Source: Bifidobacterium breve
Lineage (GTDB): Bacteria; Actinomycetota; Actinomycetes; Nanopelagicales; Nanopelagicaceae
Assembly: GCA_945873335.1 (NCBI GenBank)
Contig: CAMCCH010000002.1
Span: 1 to 42,476 of the forward strand
Direction: 5' to 3'
Length of the DNA: 42,476 nt
Below are positions 16,225 to 23,519 of this stretch, piece by piece. Below the pieces are notes generated by a model that worked only from the letters and a program-made list of their open reading frames with translations, did not search any database and was not told the DNA's origin. How positions within the stretch are numbered: position 1 is the first letter of the stretch; the number at the start of each line of letters is the position of its first letter. The translations under genes and the position numbers were made by a program.

Positions 16225-16715
16225 TCGTTTATTCCTTCATCAATATCGGCTGCGAGCAAACTAAGTAGCTGCGCTAATTGAGTTTTTTCTTCACGAGTTA
16301 GCCCACTCAAGATATCTCTTTCATGAGCAAGTAATTCTTCTAGTGCATTATCAACTGCGCGCAATCCTGCCCGAGTAAGTTTGACTAAAGAACCTCGACC
16401 ATCATGAGGATCCTGTTGACGAGTAATAAGTTCTAATTCTTCTAAACGATCTAATCGATTTGTCATAGTTCCACTTGTTACCATCGTCTCTTGCATCAAT
16501 TGACTCGGTGATAATTGATACGGCTCACCTGCGCGACGAAGAGCGGCTAGAACATCAAAGCCCCACGTTTCAAGTTCTGCAAATGCATCTTTGCGCGCAA
16601 TATCGAGTTGGCGCGATATTCGAGAAATTCGACTAAGTACAGCAAGGGGTGTGAGATCGAGATCTGGTCGCTCGCGCTTCCACGCGGTGATGAGTCTCTC
16701 TACTTCATCACGCAT
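16221..16715 (-). CDS. MarR-family transcriptional regulator
   Basis: 164 residues. The winged helix is visible as FDVLAALRRAGEPYQLSPSQ, then LMQETMVTSGTMTNRLDRLE (recognition helix) and the wing QDPHDGRGSLVKLTRAG, a near-consensus MarR DxRD-type wing. N- and C-terminal helices (residues about 1-40 and 120-164) would form the dimer interface. The ATG at 16715 has GAGG 6 nt upstream; an upstream GTG at 16721 would add two residues. The gene faces away from tRNA-Gln/glmU, and no obvious effector gene is adjacent. An inverted repeat at 16776-16800 could be its operator. Confidence 0.88.
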   Translation of the reverse strand: MRDEVERLITAWKRERPDLDLTPLAVLSRISRISRQLDIARKDAFAELETWGFDVLAALRRAGEPYQLSPSQLMQETMVTSGTMTNRLDRLEELELITRQQDPHDGRGSLVKLTRAGLRAVDNALEELLAHERDILSGLTREEKTQLAQLLSLLAADIDEGIND

Positions 16716-16775
16716 TGCCACCCTCGCATTTCAAGTATTCGAGCAATAAATCTAAGAAAGTAAGGTCAAACCCTA

Positions 16776-16800
16776 AGGCTAGTGGTCACGAGCACTACCT
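16776..16800. repeat. Inverted repeat upstream of tRNA-Gln
   Basis: AGG-c-TAGTG (16776-16784) pairs with CACTA-CCT (16793-16800) around an 8-nt loop: eight base pairs with one bulged C and no T-run. It could be a MarR operator or part of the tRNA promoter region; the sequence does not decide between them. Confidence 0.35.
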
Positions 16801-16821
16801 GTAATGGGGGAGAATACGGGT

Positions 16822-16893
16822 TCCGCCATTGTGTAGTGGCTAGCACATGGGCCTTTGAAGCCCAGGGTCCAGGATCGATACCTGGTGGCGGAG
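16822..16893 (+). tRNA. tRNA-Gln (TTG anticodon)
   Basis: A complete 72-nt cloverleaf: acceptor TCCGCCA/TGGCGGA, D stem GTGT/GCAC with an AGTGGCTA loop, anticodon stem TGGGC/GCCCA with loop CTTTGAA (anticodon TTG), variable loop GGGT, T stem CCAGG/CCTGG, discriminator G. The U1-A72 first pair and G73 fit glutaminyl-tRNA identity. The T loop is ATCGATA rather than the usual TTCRANY, an oddity at position 54. The CCA end is not encoded. glmU starts 17 nt later. Confidence 0.93.
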
Positions 16894-16897
16894 CGAT

Positions 16898-16903
16898 TAG
16901 ACT
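16898..16903 (+). promoter_or_regulatory. -10 element of glmU
   Basis: TAGACT, 7 nt before the glmU GTG and 4 nt after tRNA-Gln. The same hexamer occurs before tRNA-Leu (32302-32307) and before the FAD oxidoreductase (32410-32415). Confidence 0.45.
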
Positions 16904-16910
16904 CCATACT

Positions 16911-18332
16911 GTGAGCAGCGATCTTCATATCATCGTCTTAGCCGCAGGTGAAGGCACGCGAATGAAGTCTGCAACTCCTAAAGTCCTTCACTCAATTTGT
17001 GGTCGAACACTTCTTGGCCATGTCATCAATGCGGTGAGTGAACTCAATCCAAAAGATTTAGCAATTGTTGTCGGCGCAGGACGCGAAGAAGTTGAAGAAC
17101 ATATTGGCCAGATTGCACCAAAGGCTCGAACAATTTTTCAAGAACGTCGTGGTGGTACAGGCCATGCAACACAGTTAGCGCTCGCATCTGGTGCACCAAA
17201 AGGCACAGTTTTAATTCTAGCCGGTGACACACCCATGCTTACAAGTAATTCACTCTCACAACTACTCGAAGTTCATCGCAGCGGAAAATTTGGTGCAAGC
17301 GTTCTCACTGCAGAGCACCCAGATCCAACAGGATATGGCCGCATTATTCGCGGCGATGATGGCGAACTACTTCGCATTGTCGAAGAGCGCGATGCTGATG
17401 ATGACCAGAAGATGATCTTTGAAATCAACTCTGGTGTTTATGTCTTTGATGGTGCGCTACTAGCAGGTGCTATCGGAAAACTCAGTGATGCCAATTCACA
17501 AGGCGAGCTCTATCTCACTGATGTCATTGAAATCATGCGCAAAGAAGGTGCTTCTATTGCCGCTGCGATGATTGATGATGTTGTTGAAATTCTTGGAGTC
17601 AACGATCGTGCGCAACTTGCTGAAAGCGCCGCACTACTTCGCGACCGAATCAATGATAGCCTCATGAAATCAGGCGTCACCATTACCGATCCAACAACTA
17701 CATGGGTCGATGTCACGGCAACTATTGGAAGTGATGTAACACTGCTTCCAGGAAGTGCGATTGCTGGAAATACAAAGATTGAATCTGGGGCCGTTATTGG
17801 CCCGCGCACAACACTGATTGATTGCACAGTTGCAGCCGGGGCTAGCGTTATCGAGTCATATTGCACAGCAAGTGCGATTGGGGCGGGTGCAAGCGTTGGT
17901 CCATTTACATTCTTGCGTGCCGGCACAGATTTAGGTGCACATACTCGCGCAGGTGCATTTGTTGAGATGAAGAATTCAACTCTTGGTGAGGGCTCTAAAG
18001 TTCCACACCTTTCATATGTGGGCGATGCCACTATCGGCATCGGCACAAATATCGGCGCTGCAACAATCTTCGTCAATTACGATGGCGTAGATAAACATCG
18101 CACCACTGTTGGAGATCATGTTCGAATTGGAAGTGATTCAATGTTGGTCGCACCAATTTCAGTAGGAGATGGTGCATATACAGCGGCTGGATCAGTAATC
18201 ACTGAAGATGTTCCGGCAGGCGCGATGGGAGTTGGCAGATCACGCCAACGAAATGTCTTAGGCTGGGTCTTGCGTAAGCGCGCAGGAACAAAATCTGCAG
18301 AAGCTGCAGCAAAGAGCGAGAAGAAAGGCTGA
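16911..18332 (+). CDS. glmU: Bifunctional UDP-GlcNAc synthase (uridyltransferase/acetyltransferase)
   Basis: 473 residues making UDP-N-acetylglucosamine for peptidoglycan. The N-terminal uridyltransferase has the nucleotide loop IIVLAAGEGTRMKSATPKVL and LAGDTPML. The C-terminal half (from about residue 260) is a left-handed beta-helix with hexapeptide repeats (VIGPRTTLIDC, SVGPFTFLRAG) and the acetyl-CoA site region VGDATIGIGTNIGAATIFVN, then VRIGSDSMLVAPISVGDG. I choose GTG at 16911 (VSSDLHIIVLAAG) because an upstream in-frame extension would translate through tRNA-Gln. prs follows 5 nt after the stop. Confidence 0.96.
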   Translation: MSSDLHIIVLAAGEGTRMKSATPKVLHSICGRTLLGHVINAVSELNPKDLAIVVGAGREEVEEHIGQIAPKARTIFQERRGGTGHATQLALASGAPKGTVLILAGDTPMLTSNSLSQLLEVHRSGKFGASVLTAEHPDPTGYGRIIRGDDGELLRIVEERDADDDQKMIFEINSGVYVFDGALLAGAIGKLSDANSQGELYLTDVIEIMRKEGASIAAAMIDDVVEILGVNDRAQLAESAALLRDRINDSLMKSGVTITDPTTTWVDVTATIGSDVTLLPGSAIAGNTKIESGAVIGPRTTLIDCTVAAGASVIESYCTASAIGAGASVGPFTFLRAGTDLGAHTRAGAFVEMKNSTLGEGSKVPHLSYVGDATIGIGTNIGAATIFVNYDGVDKHRTTVGDHVRIGSDSMLVAPISVGDGAYTAAGSVITEDVPAGAMGVGRSRQRNVLGWVLRKRAGTKSAEAAAKSEKKG

Positions 18333-18337
18333 CTCCA

Positions 18338-19318
18338 ATGAGCGAAATCCGACTCGCCTCCGAGAAGCGACTAAGACTCTTTACTGGTCGAGGATTTCCA
18401 GAGTTAGCAGATGAAGTAGCAACAGAGTTAGGCATTCCCCTCACACCAACATCGGCATACGACTTCGCTAATGGTGAAATATTTGTTCGCTTCGAAGAAA
18501 GTGTTCGCGGTTGCGATGCATTCGTTCTGCAAAGTCATTCAGCGCCAGTAAATAAGCAGATCATGGAACAACTCATCATGGTCGATGCACTCAAGCGCGC
18601 TTCAGCAAAGCGCATCACAGTTGTTGCACCTTTCTATGGCTACGCACGTCAAGATAAGAAGCACCGCGGACGCGAGCCAATCTCTGCGCGATTGATGGCA
18701 GATCTTTTCAAAACAGCAGGTGCGGATCGTTTGATGGTTGTAGACCTTCACACCTCGCAAATTCAAGGTTTCTTCGATGGTCCAGTAGATCATCTCTTCG
18801 CACTACCAATGCTTGCTAACTACGTCGGTAGCAAAGTAGATCGCTCACGACTAACAATTGTTTCACCAGATTCTGGTCGAGTGCGCGTTGCAGAGCGTTG
18901 GTCAGACTTACTCGGTGGATGCCCAATTGCATTTATCCATAAAACACGCGATCCACGTATTCCAAATGAATCTGTTGTCGGTCGCGTTGTTGGTGATGTT
19001 GTAGGCCAAACATGCGTCGTTATCGATGACATGATTGATACAGCAGGCACAATTACAAAGGCAGTGGATGCACTCTTTGAAGCAGGAGCAACAGAAGTAA
19101 TTGTTGCTGCAACACATGCAGTTCTCTCAGGTCCAGCAGTTGAGCGCCTCAAGAACTGCCGTGCCAGTGAAGTTGTTATTACAAATACTTTGCCAATTAG
19201 CGAAGATCAACATTTTGATGGCCTCACAGTTCTATCGATTGCTCCACTACTTGCCAGAGCAATTCGCGAAGTCTTCGAAGATGGCTCAGTTACCAGCCTC
19301 TTCGATGGTCACTCCTAA
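18338..19318 (+). CDS. prs: Ribose-phosphate pyrophosphokinase
   Basis: 326 residues, producing PRPP from ribose 5-phosphate and ATP for nucleotide, histidine and tryptophan synthesis. Motifs: the RQDKKHRGREPISARL flexible loop, VDLHTSQIQGFFDGPVDHL (PRPP synthase signature) and the PRPP-binding CVVIDDMIDTAGT. GAAAGG lies 9 nt upstream of the ATG. Order glmU-prs-rplY-pth is conserved in actinobacteria. A hairpin plus T-run follows at 19342-19383. Confidence 0.96.
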   Translation: MSEIRLASEKRLRLFTGRGFPELADEVATELGIPLTPTSAYDFANGEIFVRFEESVRGCDAFVLQSHSAPVNKQIMEQLIMVDALKRASAKRITVVAPFYGYARQDKKHRGREPISARLMADLFKTAGADRLMVVDLHTSQIQGFFDGPVDHLFALPMLANYVGSKVDRSRLTIVSPDSGRVRVAERWSDLLGGCPIAFIHKTRDPRIPNESVVGRVVGDVVGQTCVVIDDMIDTAGTITKAVDALFEAGATEVIVAATHAVLSGPAVERLKNCRASEVVITNTLPISEDQHFDGLTVLSIAPLLARAIREVFEDGSVTSLFDGHS

Positions 19319-19341
19319 GCACGGATTTGCGGCTTAGCTAG

Positions 19342-19383
19342 CCCCTTCGGTATGGTTTGCCACGTTCCGGCGAGGGTTTTTTT
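19342..19383 (+). terminator. Intrinsic terminator after prs
   Basis: A stepwise hairpin: CCC...GGG outer, CGG/CCG middle and TGG/CCA inner around TTTG, followed by seven T (19377-19383). It separates glmU-prs from rplY. The internal loops make it imperfect, and it could act as an attenuator in the rplY leader. Confidence 0.55.
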
Positions 19384-19450
19384 CATCCGTAATCGACGGT
19401 GTGGGTTCAACTCCTGCTGGGACTTCACTACAACAACAGGAGAATAAAAA

Positions 19451-20071
19451 ATGGCTGAAATTACAATCAACGGTGTACGTCGTACCGACTTTGGTAAGGG
19501 TGCATCACGTCGCGCACGTCGCGAAGGCCAGGTTCCTGCTGTTATCTACGGTCATGGTGAGAAGCCATCACATATCAATCTTCCTGCACGCGAACTCGGC
19601 GTTGCACTCAAGACATCAAACGTTTTGCTCGACATTGTTGTAGATGGAAAGACTGAACTAACACTTCCTAAGTCAATTGTTCGCCACCCAATCAAACTAA
19701 CTATCGATCACATTGATCTTGTCATTGTTCGCCGTGGTGAAAAAGTTACAGTCTCTGTTCCAGTTCATACTTCTGGAGAGCACGATCGCGACGGAATTCT
19801 TGAGCACGTCAACCACACAATTGAAGTTGAGACAGAAGCAACTTCTATTCCAAGCTTCTTCGAACTCGACCTCACAGGTCTTGCAGCTGGTCTCTCACTC
19901 TATGCAGGAGATGTAAAACTTCCTGCCGGTGTAGAACTTATCTCTGATCCAAAGATGATTGTTGTTCACCTTTCTGAGCGTTCAACTGCAGTTGAAGAAG
20001 TTGCTGTTGTTGCTCCTGCTGCAGATGCTGCTGCCGCTCCTGCTGCAGATGCAGAGAAGAAGGACGCGTAA
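19451..20071 (+). CDS. rplY: 50S ribosomal protein L25/general stress protein Ctc
   Basis: 206 residues of the long TL5/CTC form. The N-terminal half (1-90) is the 5S rRNA-binding L25 domain (RTDFGKGASRRARREGQVPAVIYGHG). The C-terminal beta domain (about 95-180) contains HVNHTIEVETEATSIPSFFE and DVKLPAGVELISDPKMIVVH. The tail is an Ala/Pro/Asp low-complexity extension ending in EKKDA. AGGAG 8 nt before the ATG is one of the clearest ribosome-binding sites here, and a leader of about 130 nt precedes it. pth follows after 16 nt. Confidence 0.95.
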   Translation: MAEITINGVRRTDFGKGASRRARREGQVPAVIYGHGEKPSHINLPARELGVALKTSNVLLDIVVDGKTELTLPKSIVRHPIKLTIDHIDLVIVRRGEKVTVSVPVHTSGEHDRDGILEHVNHTIEVETEATSIPSFFELDLTGLAAGLSLYAGDVKLPAGVELISDPKMIVVHLSERSTAVEEVAVVAPAADAAAAPAADAEKKDA

Positions 20072-20075
20072 CACT

Positions 20076-20081
20076 TACTCT
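20076..20081 (+). promoter_or_regulatory. -10 element of pth (leaderless)
   Basis: TACTCT with a 6-nt gap (TAACCC) to the ATG at 20088, in the 16-nt space after rplY. No Shine-Dalgarno is present. Confidence 0.5.
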
Positions 20082-20087
20082 TAACCC

Positions 20088-20663
20088 ATGACGTGGTTAG
20101 TTGTAGGACTCGGTAATCCCGGGGATGAATATGCCGCTACTCGACACAATGTCGGGCAGATGGTCATTGACGAACTCGCAAAGCGCCACAACATCAAATT
20201 TTCATCTCATAAATCACGCACAGATGTTGCTGCCTACAAATTAGGCGTTGGCATTGATGCGCATTCAATAATTCTTGCGAAGTCAAAGAGTTATATGAAT
20301 GAAAGTGGTGGGCCAATCAAGGCACTTGCATCTTTTTATTCTGTTGAACCTGCAAACATAATTGTTCTCCACGATGAGTTAGATATTGGCTTTGCAGCGA
20401 TTAGAAGCAAAATTGCTGGTGGCGACAATGGTCATAATGGATTGAAATCCCTTACTTCATCTTTTGGAACAGCAGAGTATTACCGAGTTCGCTTAGGTAT
20501 TGGTCGCCCCATGGGCCAGCAAGACCCAGCAGATTTTGTACTCAAGCAATTTAGTAAAGAAGAGAAGAAAGATTTAGGTGAGTTCCTAGATCGTGGCGCA
20601 GATGTTGTCGAATTTCTCATTACCGAAGGTTTAGAGAAAACTCAGACTAAGTTCAATAGCTAA
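20088..20663 (+). CDS. pth: Peptidyl-tRNA hydrolase
   Basis: 191 residues. Pth releases peptides from prematurely dropped peptidyl-tRNA. It shows the N-terminal LVVGLGNPGDEYAATRHNVG with the catalytic His, KSYMNESG, the HDELDIGF loop carrying the catalytic Asp, and GGDNGHNGLKSL. Normal length. It stops 1 nt before the end of the convergent ppc gene, with no terminator visible between them. Confidence 0.96.
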   Translation: MTWLVVGLGNPGDEYAATRHNVGQMVIDELAKRHNIKFSSHKSRTDVAAYKLGVGIDAHSIILAKSKSYMNESGGPIKALASFYSVEPANIIVLHDELDIGFAAIRSKIAGGDNGHNGLKSLTSSFGTAEYYRVRLGIGRPMGQQDPADFVLKQFSKEEKKDLGEFLDRGADVVEFLITEGLEKTQTKFNS

Positions 20664-20664
20664 A

Positions 20665-23397
20665 TCAACCGGTATTTCTAAGGCCTGCCGCAACACCATT
20701 GATAGTAAGTAATAGCGCTCTATTCAATACCGATTCGGGGGTTCCCCCAGCATCGCGCACGCGCTTGAGTAAGTTGATTTGCAGAAGATGAATTGGTGAC
20801 AAGTAAGCATCGCGTACCTGCAACGTACGAGCCAAGATTGGTTGATCTCCAAGTAGTGATGTCTTCTTAGTTAGAAGCAAAATTTCAGAGACAGTGAGCG
20901 CGAATTCATCTTCAATAATTGTGAGGAAATGTTGAAGCTCTTTTGGAACAAGTGTTTCAACATAGCGCTTAGCAAGGCCTAGATCAGTCTTAGCAAGTGT
21001 CATCTCAACATTGCTAATAAATGTATTGAAGAAGTGCCACTCTTTTAGCATTGTTGCGAGCACTTCACTATTTCCTGCTTCGCGAGCAGCTTTGAGACCA
21101 GTTCCAACTCCAAACCAACCAGGAACAATCTGACGTGATTGGGTCCATCCAAATACCCATGGAATCGCACGCAAACTTCCGAGACCACTCGTTGCATCTG
21201 GTCTGCGTGATGGACGCGAACCTAAGAAAAGATTTCCTAATTGTTCAACAGGAGTAGATGCGTAGAAATATGCAGGCAAGTCTTCATGCTCAACGAGTGA
21301 GCGATATTGCTTGAAAGAACTATCGCTAATGAGTTGCATGCAATAATTCCATTGAGCTAAATCTTGCGGTGCTTGTCGTGGCGCGCGATTCAAAACTGTT
21401 GCCTCAAGGGCAGCAGCAAGTGTGAGTTCAACATTCTCGCGAGCAAGTGCTGGAAGTGAATATTTATCACTAATTACTTCGCCTTGCTCAGTCATTTTTA
21501 TCTGACCATCAACGGAGCCCCAAGGAAGTGCGATGAGCGCTTCATATGTTGGGCCGCCACCGCGACCGACAGAGCCACCGCGACCATGGAATAAACGAAG
21601 TGTCACTCCGTATTTCATGGCAACATCACGAAGCTTTCTCTGCGCTCTATGAATTTCCCATTGGCTTGTTGCAATTCCTGCATCTTTATTGGAATCGCTG
21701 TAACCAAGCATTACTTCTTGCAAATCACCACGCAGTGCTACGACTGCGCGATACGTTGGATTTGAAAGTAGTTTTTCTAGAATTTCACCTGATGCGCGAA
21801 GCTCTGCAACTGTTTCAAGAAGTGGTGCAAAGCCAATAGTTGCTTTCTTTGCTGCGATATCGACAAGGCCTGCTTGTTGGGCAATCACAGCAGCTGCAAC
21901 TAGATCATCTGCACCCTTTGTCATCGAAACTATATATGTCTCAATTGCTTGAGTACCAAAGGTATCTATGAGATCTGCAATTGCTGCAAAGGTATCGAAA
22001 GTCTTTTGTGCGCTTTCATCCAAAGACTTTATGTTGAGGGAAGTGCCTTTTTGAAGAACTCCAGTAAGAATCTCGAAGCGTTCATCGTGTGAGCGATTTG
22101 CATATGCATCATCGCCGAGTGCTTGGGCGAGTAAGTGGTGGTGGGCATCGGAATGTTCGCGAACATCCATCGTTGCATGAGTTAGGCCGAAGGCTGCAAC
22201 TGTGCGGATTGTGCGCTCTAGAAGACCTGTAGCAATCATTTCGCCTTTGTGGGCAAATAATGAATCGCGCATCAATGTCAGGTCAGCAAGTAGTTCGTTC
22301 ATATCGTTGTAGTCACGATGTGGAATATGAGGAGCGCCTTTCGCATGGCGATCACGAGTCATTGCTAAACGATGCACAATCGCGGTTGCTTTCAAACGGT
22401 ATGGCTCTTCAATATTGAGGCGCTTGAAACGTGATTCAAATTCAGGAATATGTTTGAGATCTTCTGCAACTGATGCGCTGAGCTCTGGCGTTGCTCCAGT
22501 GATCTTTGTTGAAACAGAGAGCATCTGTCGTAATTGATCCATCGCAGCAATTGTTACTCGAATTGCATGGCCAACTTGTAGCACCATTGCATCGCGAGTT
22601 ACCTGTGCTGTCACATTTGGATTTCCATCGCGGTCTCCACCGATCCAGCTACCAAATGAGAGTGGGCGAGCAGTTACTGGAATTTCAATATCTAAGCGCT
22701 TCATCTCGCGCGCAAAGTCATTGAGAACTTCTGGAACAGTCTGGCGGAACAGGTCATCCAAGTAATAAAGGGCATTCATTGCTTCATCGAGTGGCTCTGG
22801 TCGATCTAAACGAAGTTCATCTGTTTGCCACAAAAGATCAATAGTTTCTGCAAGGCGATCACTTTGATTTGGATCTTTTCCTTGGTCCAAGAGATCAGCA
22901 ACTCGTCCTAATTTATTGAGAATAGAGCGACGCGCTGCCTCTGTTGGGTGGGCAGTAAAAACTGGTCGAACCATAAGTTCGCCAACCCATTGTTCAATAT
23001 CGCTGCGAGTTAGTTCATGTCCAGGTGTTTGCTCTTGTTGGGCTGTAATGATTCTGTTGACGGCGCGTGTTAGCCATGAGCCACCTTCGGAACGTGCATC
23101 TGCTAAAACACGTGAGCGGTGAACTTGTTCTGCAACATTTGCTAAATGAAAATATGTACTAAATGCGCGCACTAGTTGAACAGAATCTTCAACAGATAAT
23201 GATGCTAATAAATCTGCGCCGCCACCTTCACGACCTGCTTTTCGCACCGCTTCAACAAGTGCTAAAAGTTCTGGTCCTTCTTGTCTAACGAGAGTTTCAC
23301 CAAGAAGATCTCCAAGGCGGCGAACGTCACTGCGCAGTCCCGCATCATCTGATGCAGATACCGATCCAGTAATGGCGCGATCGCCCATGCTCTCCAT
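20665..23397 (-). CDS. ppc: Phosphoenolpyruvate carboxylase
   Basis: 910 residues, fixing bicarbonate onto PEP to give oxaloacetate, an anaplerotic step. Catalytic signatures: VFTAHPTEAARRSI (essential His), GGDRDGNP, LGYSDSNKDAGIATSQWE, the FHGRGGSVGRGGGP glycine-rich loop, and the invariant C-terminal NTG (AAGLRNTG). Start: ATG at 23397 with CATTAT 6 nt upstream, supporting a leaderless start; a second ATG at 23388 (MGDRAI) is possible. Actinobacterial synteny often has no ppc between pth and mfd, so it looks inserted into an older block, with no base-composition sign of recent transfer. Confidence 0.96.
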   Translation of the reverse strand: MESMGDRAITGSVSASDDAGLRSDVRRLGDLLGETLVRQEGPELLALVEAVRKAGREGGGADLLASLSVEDSVQLVRAFSTYFHLANVAEQVHRSRVLADARSEGGSWLTRAVNRIITAQQEQTPGHELTRSDIEQWVGELMVRPVFTAHPTEAARRSILNKLGRVADLLDQGKDPNQSDRLAETIDLLWQTDELRLDRPEPLDEAMNALYYLDDLFRQTVPEVLNDFAREMKRLDIEIPVTARPLSFGSWIGGDRDGNPNVTAQVTRDAMVLQVGHAIRVTIAAMDQLRQMLSVSTKITGATPELSASVAEDLKHIPEFESRFKRLNIEEPYRLKATAIVHRLAMTRDRHAKGAPHIPHRDYNDMNELLADLTLMRDSLFAHKGEMIATGLLERTIRTVAAFGLTHATMDVREHSDAHHHLLAQALGDDAYANRSHDERFEILTGVLQKGTSLNIKSLDESAQKTFDTFAAIADLIDTFGTQAIETYIVSMTKGADDLVAAAVIAQQAGLVDIAAKKATIGFAPLLETVAELRASGEILEKLLSNPTYRAVVALRGDLQEVMLGYSDSNKDAGIATSQWEIHRAQRKLRDVAMKYGVTLRLFHGRGGSVGRGGGPTYEALIALPWGSVDGQIKMTEQGEVISDKYSLPALARENVELTLAAALEATVLNRAPRQAPQDLAQWNYCMQLISDSSFKQYRSLVEHEDLPAYFYASTPVEQLGNLFLGSRPSRRPDATSGLGSLRAIPWVFGWTQSRQIVPGWFGVGTGLKAAREAGNSEVLATMLKEWHFFNTFISNVEMTLAKTDLGLAKRYVETLVPKELQHFLTIIEDEFALTVSEILLLTKKTSLLGDQPILARTLQVRDAYLSPIHLLQINLLKRVRDAGGTPESVLNRALLLTINGVAAGLRNTG

Positions 23398-23403
23398 AGC
23401 GTA

Positions 23404-23409
23404 ATAATG
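23404..23409 (-). promoter_or_regulatory. -10 element of ppc (leaderless)
   Basis: Minus-strand CATTAT with a 6-nt gap to the ATG at 23397, matching the spacing of the other leaderless candidates. Confidence 0.5.
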
Positions 23410-23456
23410 ACAGGTTTAGCGCTCTTCTCACTACGCCAATAGAATTGCCATCGTTA

Positions 23457-23483
23457 GCCCCCTCCCATTCGCGGAGTTGGGGC
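23457..23483. repeat. Hairpin in the ppc-mfd intergenic region
   Basis: GCCCC (23457-23461) pairs with GGGGC (23479-23483), and inside it TCC with GGA. No T-run follows, so it is not a standard terminator. It would fall in the mfd 5' leader if transcription starts upstream. Confidence 0.35.
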
Positions 23484-23519
23484 ATTAAGTCGTTTCATGA
23501 CGAGATTGGAGCAATGAAA

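Noticed and set aside
16782..16910. N-terminal extension of GlmU reading through the upstream DNA
   Set aside because: It would translate the whole of tRNA-Gln; the GTG at 16911 gives the conserved GlmU start.
17510..18076. 188-codon open frame on the minus strand
   Set aside because: It lies wholly within glmU and mirrors the hexapeptide-repeat coding sequence; no start signal and no recognisable domain.
19401..19417. tRNA T-arm-like stretch (GTGGGTTCAACTCC)
   Set aside because: The stem needs two G-U pairs and no acceptor, anticodon or D arm can be found around it, so it is not a tRNA remnant I can support.
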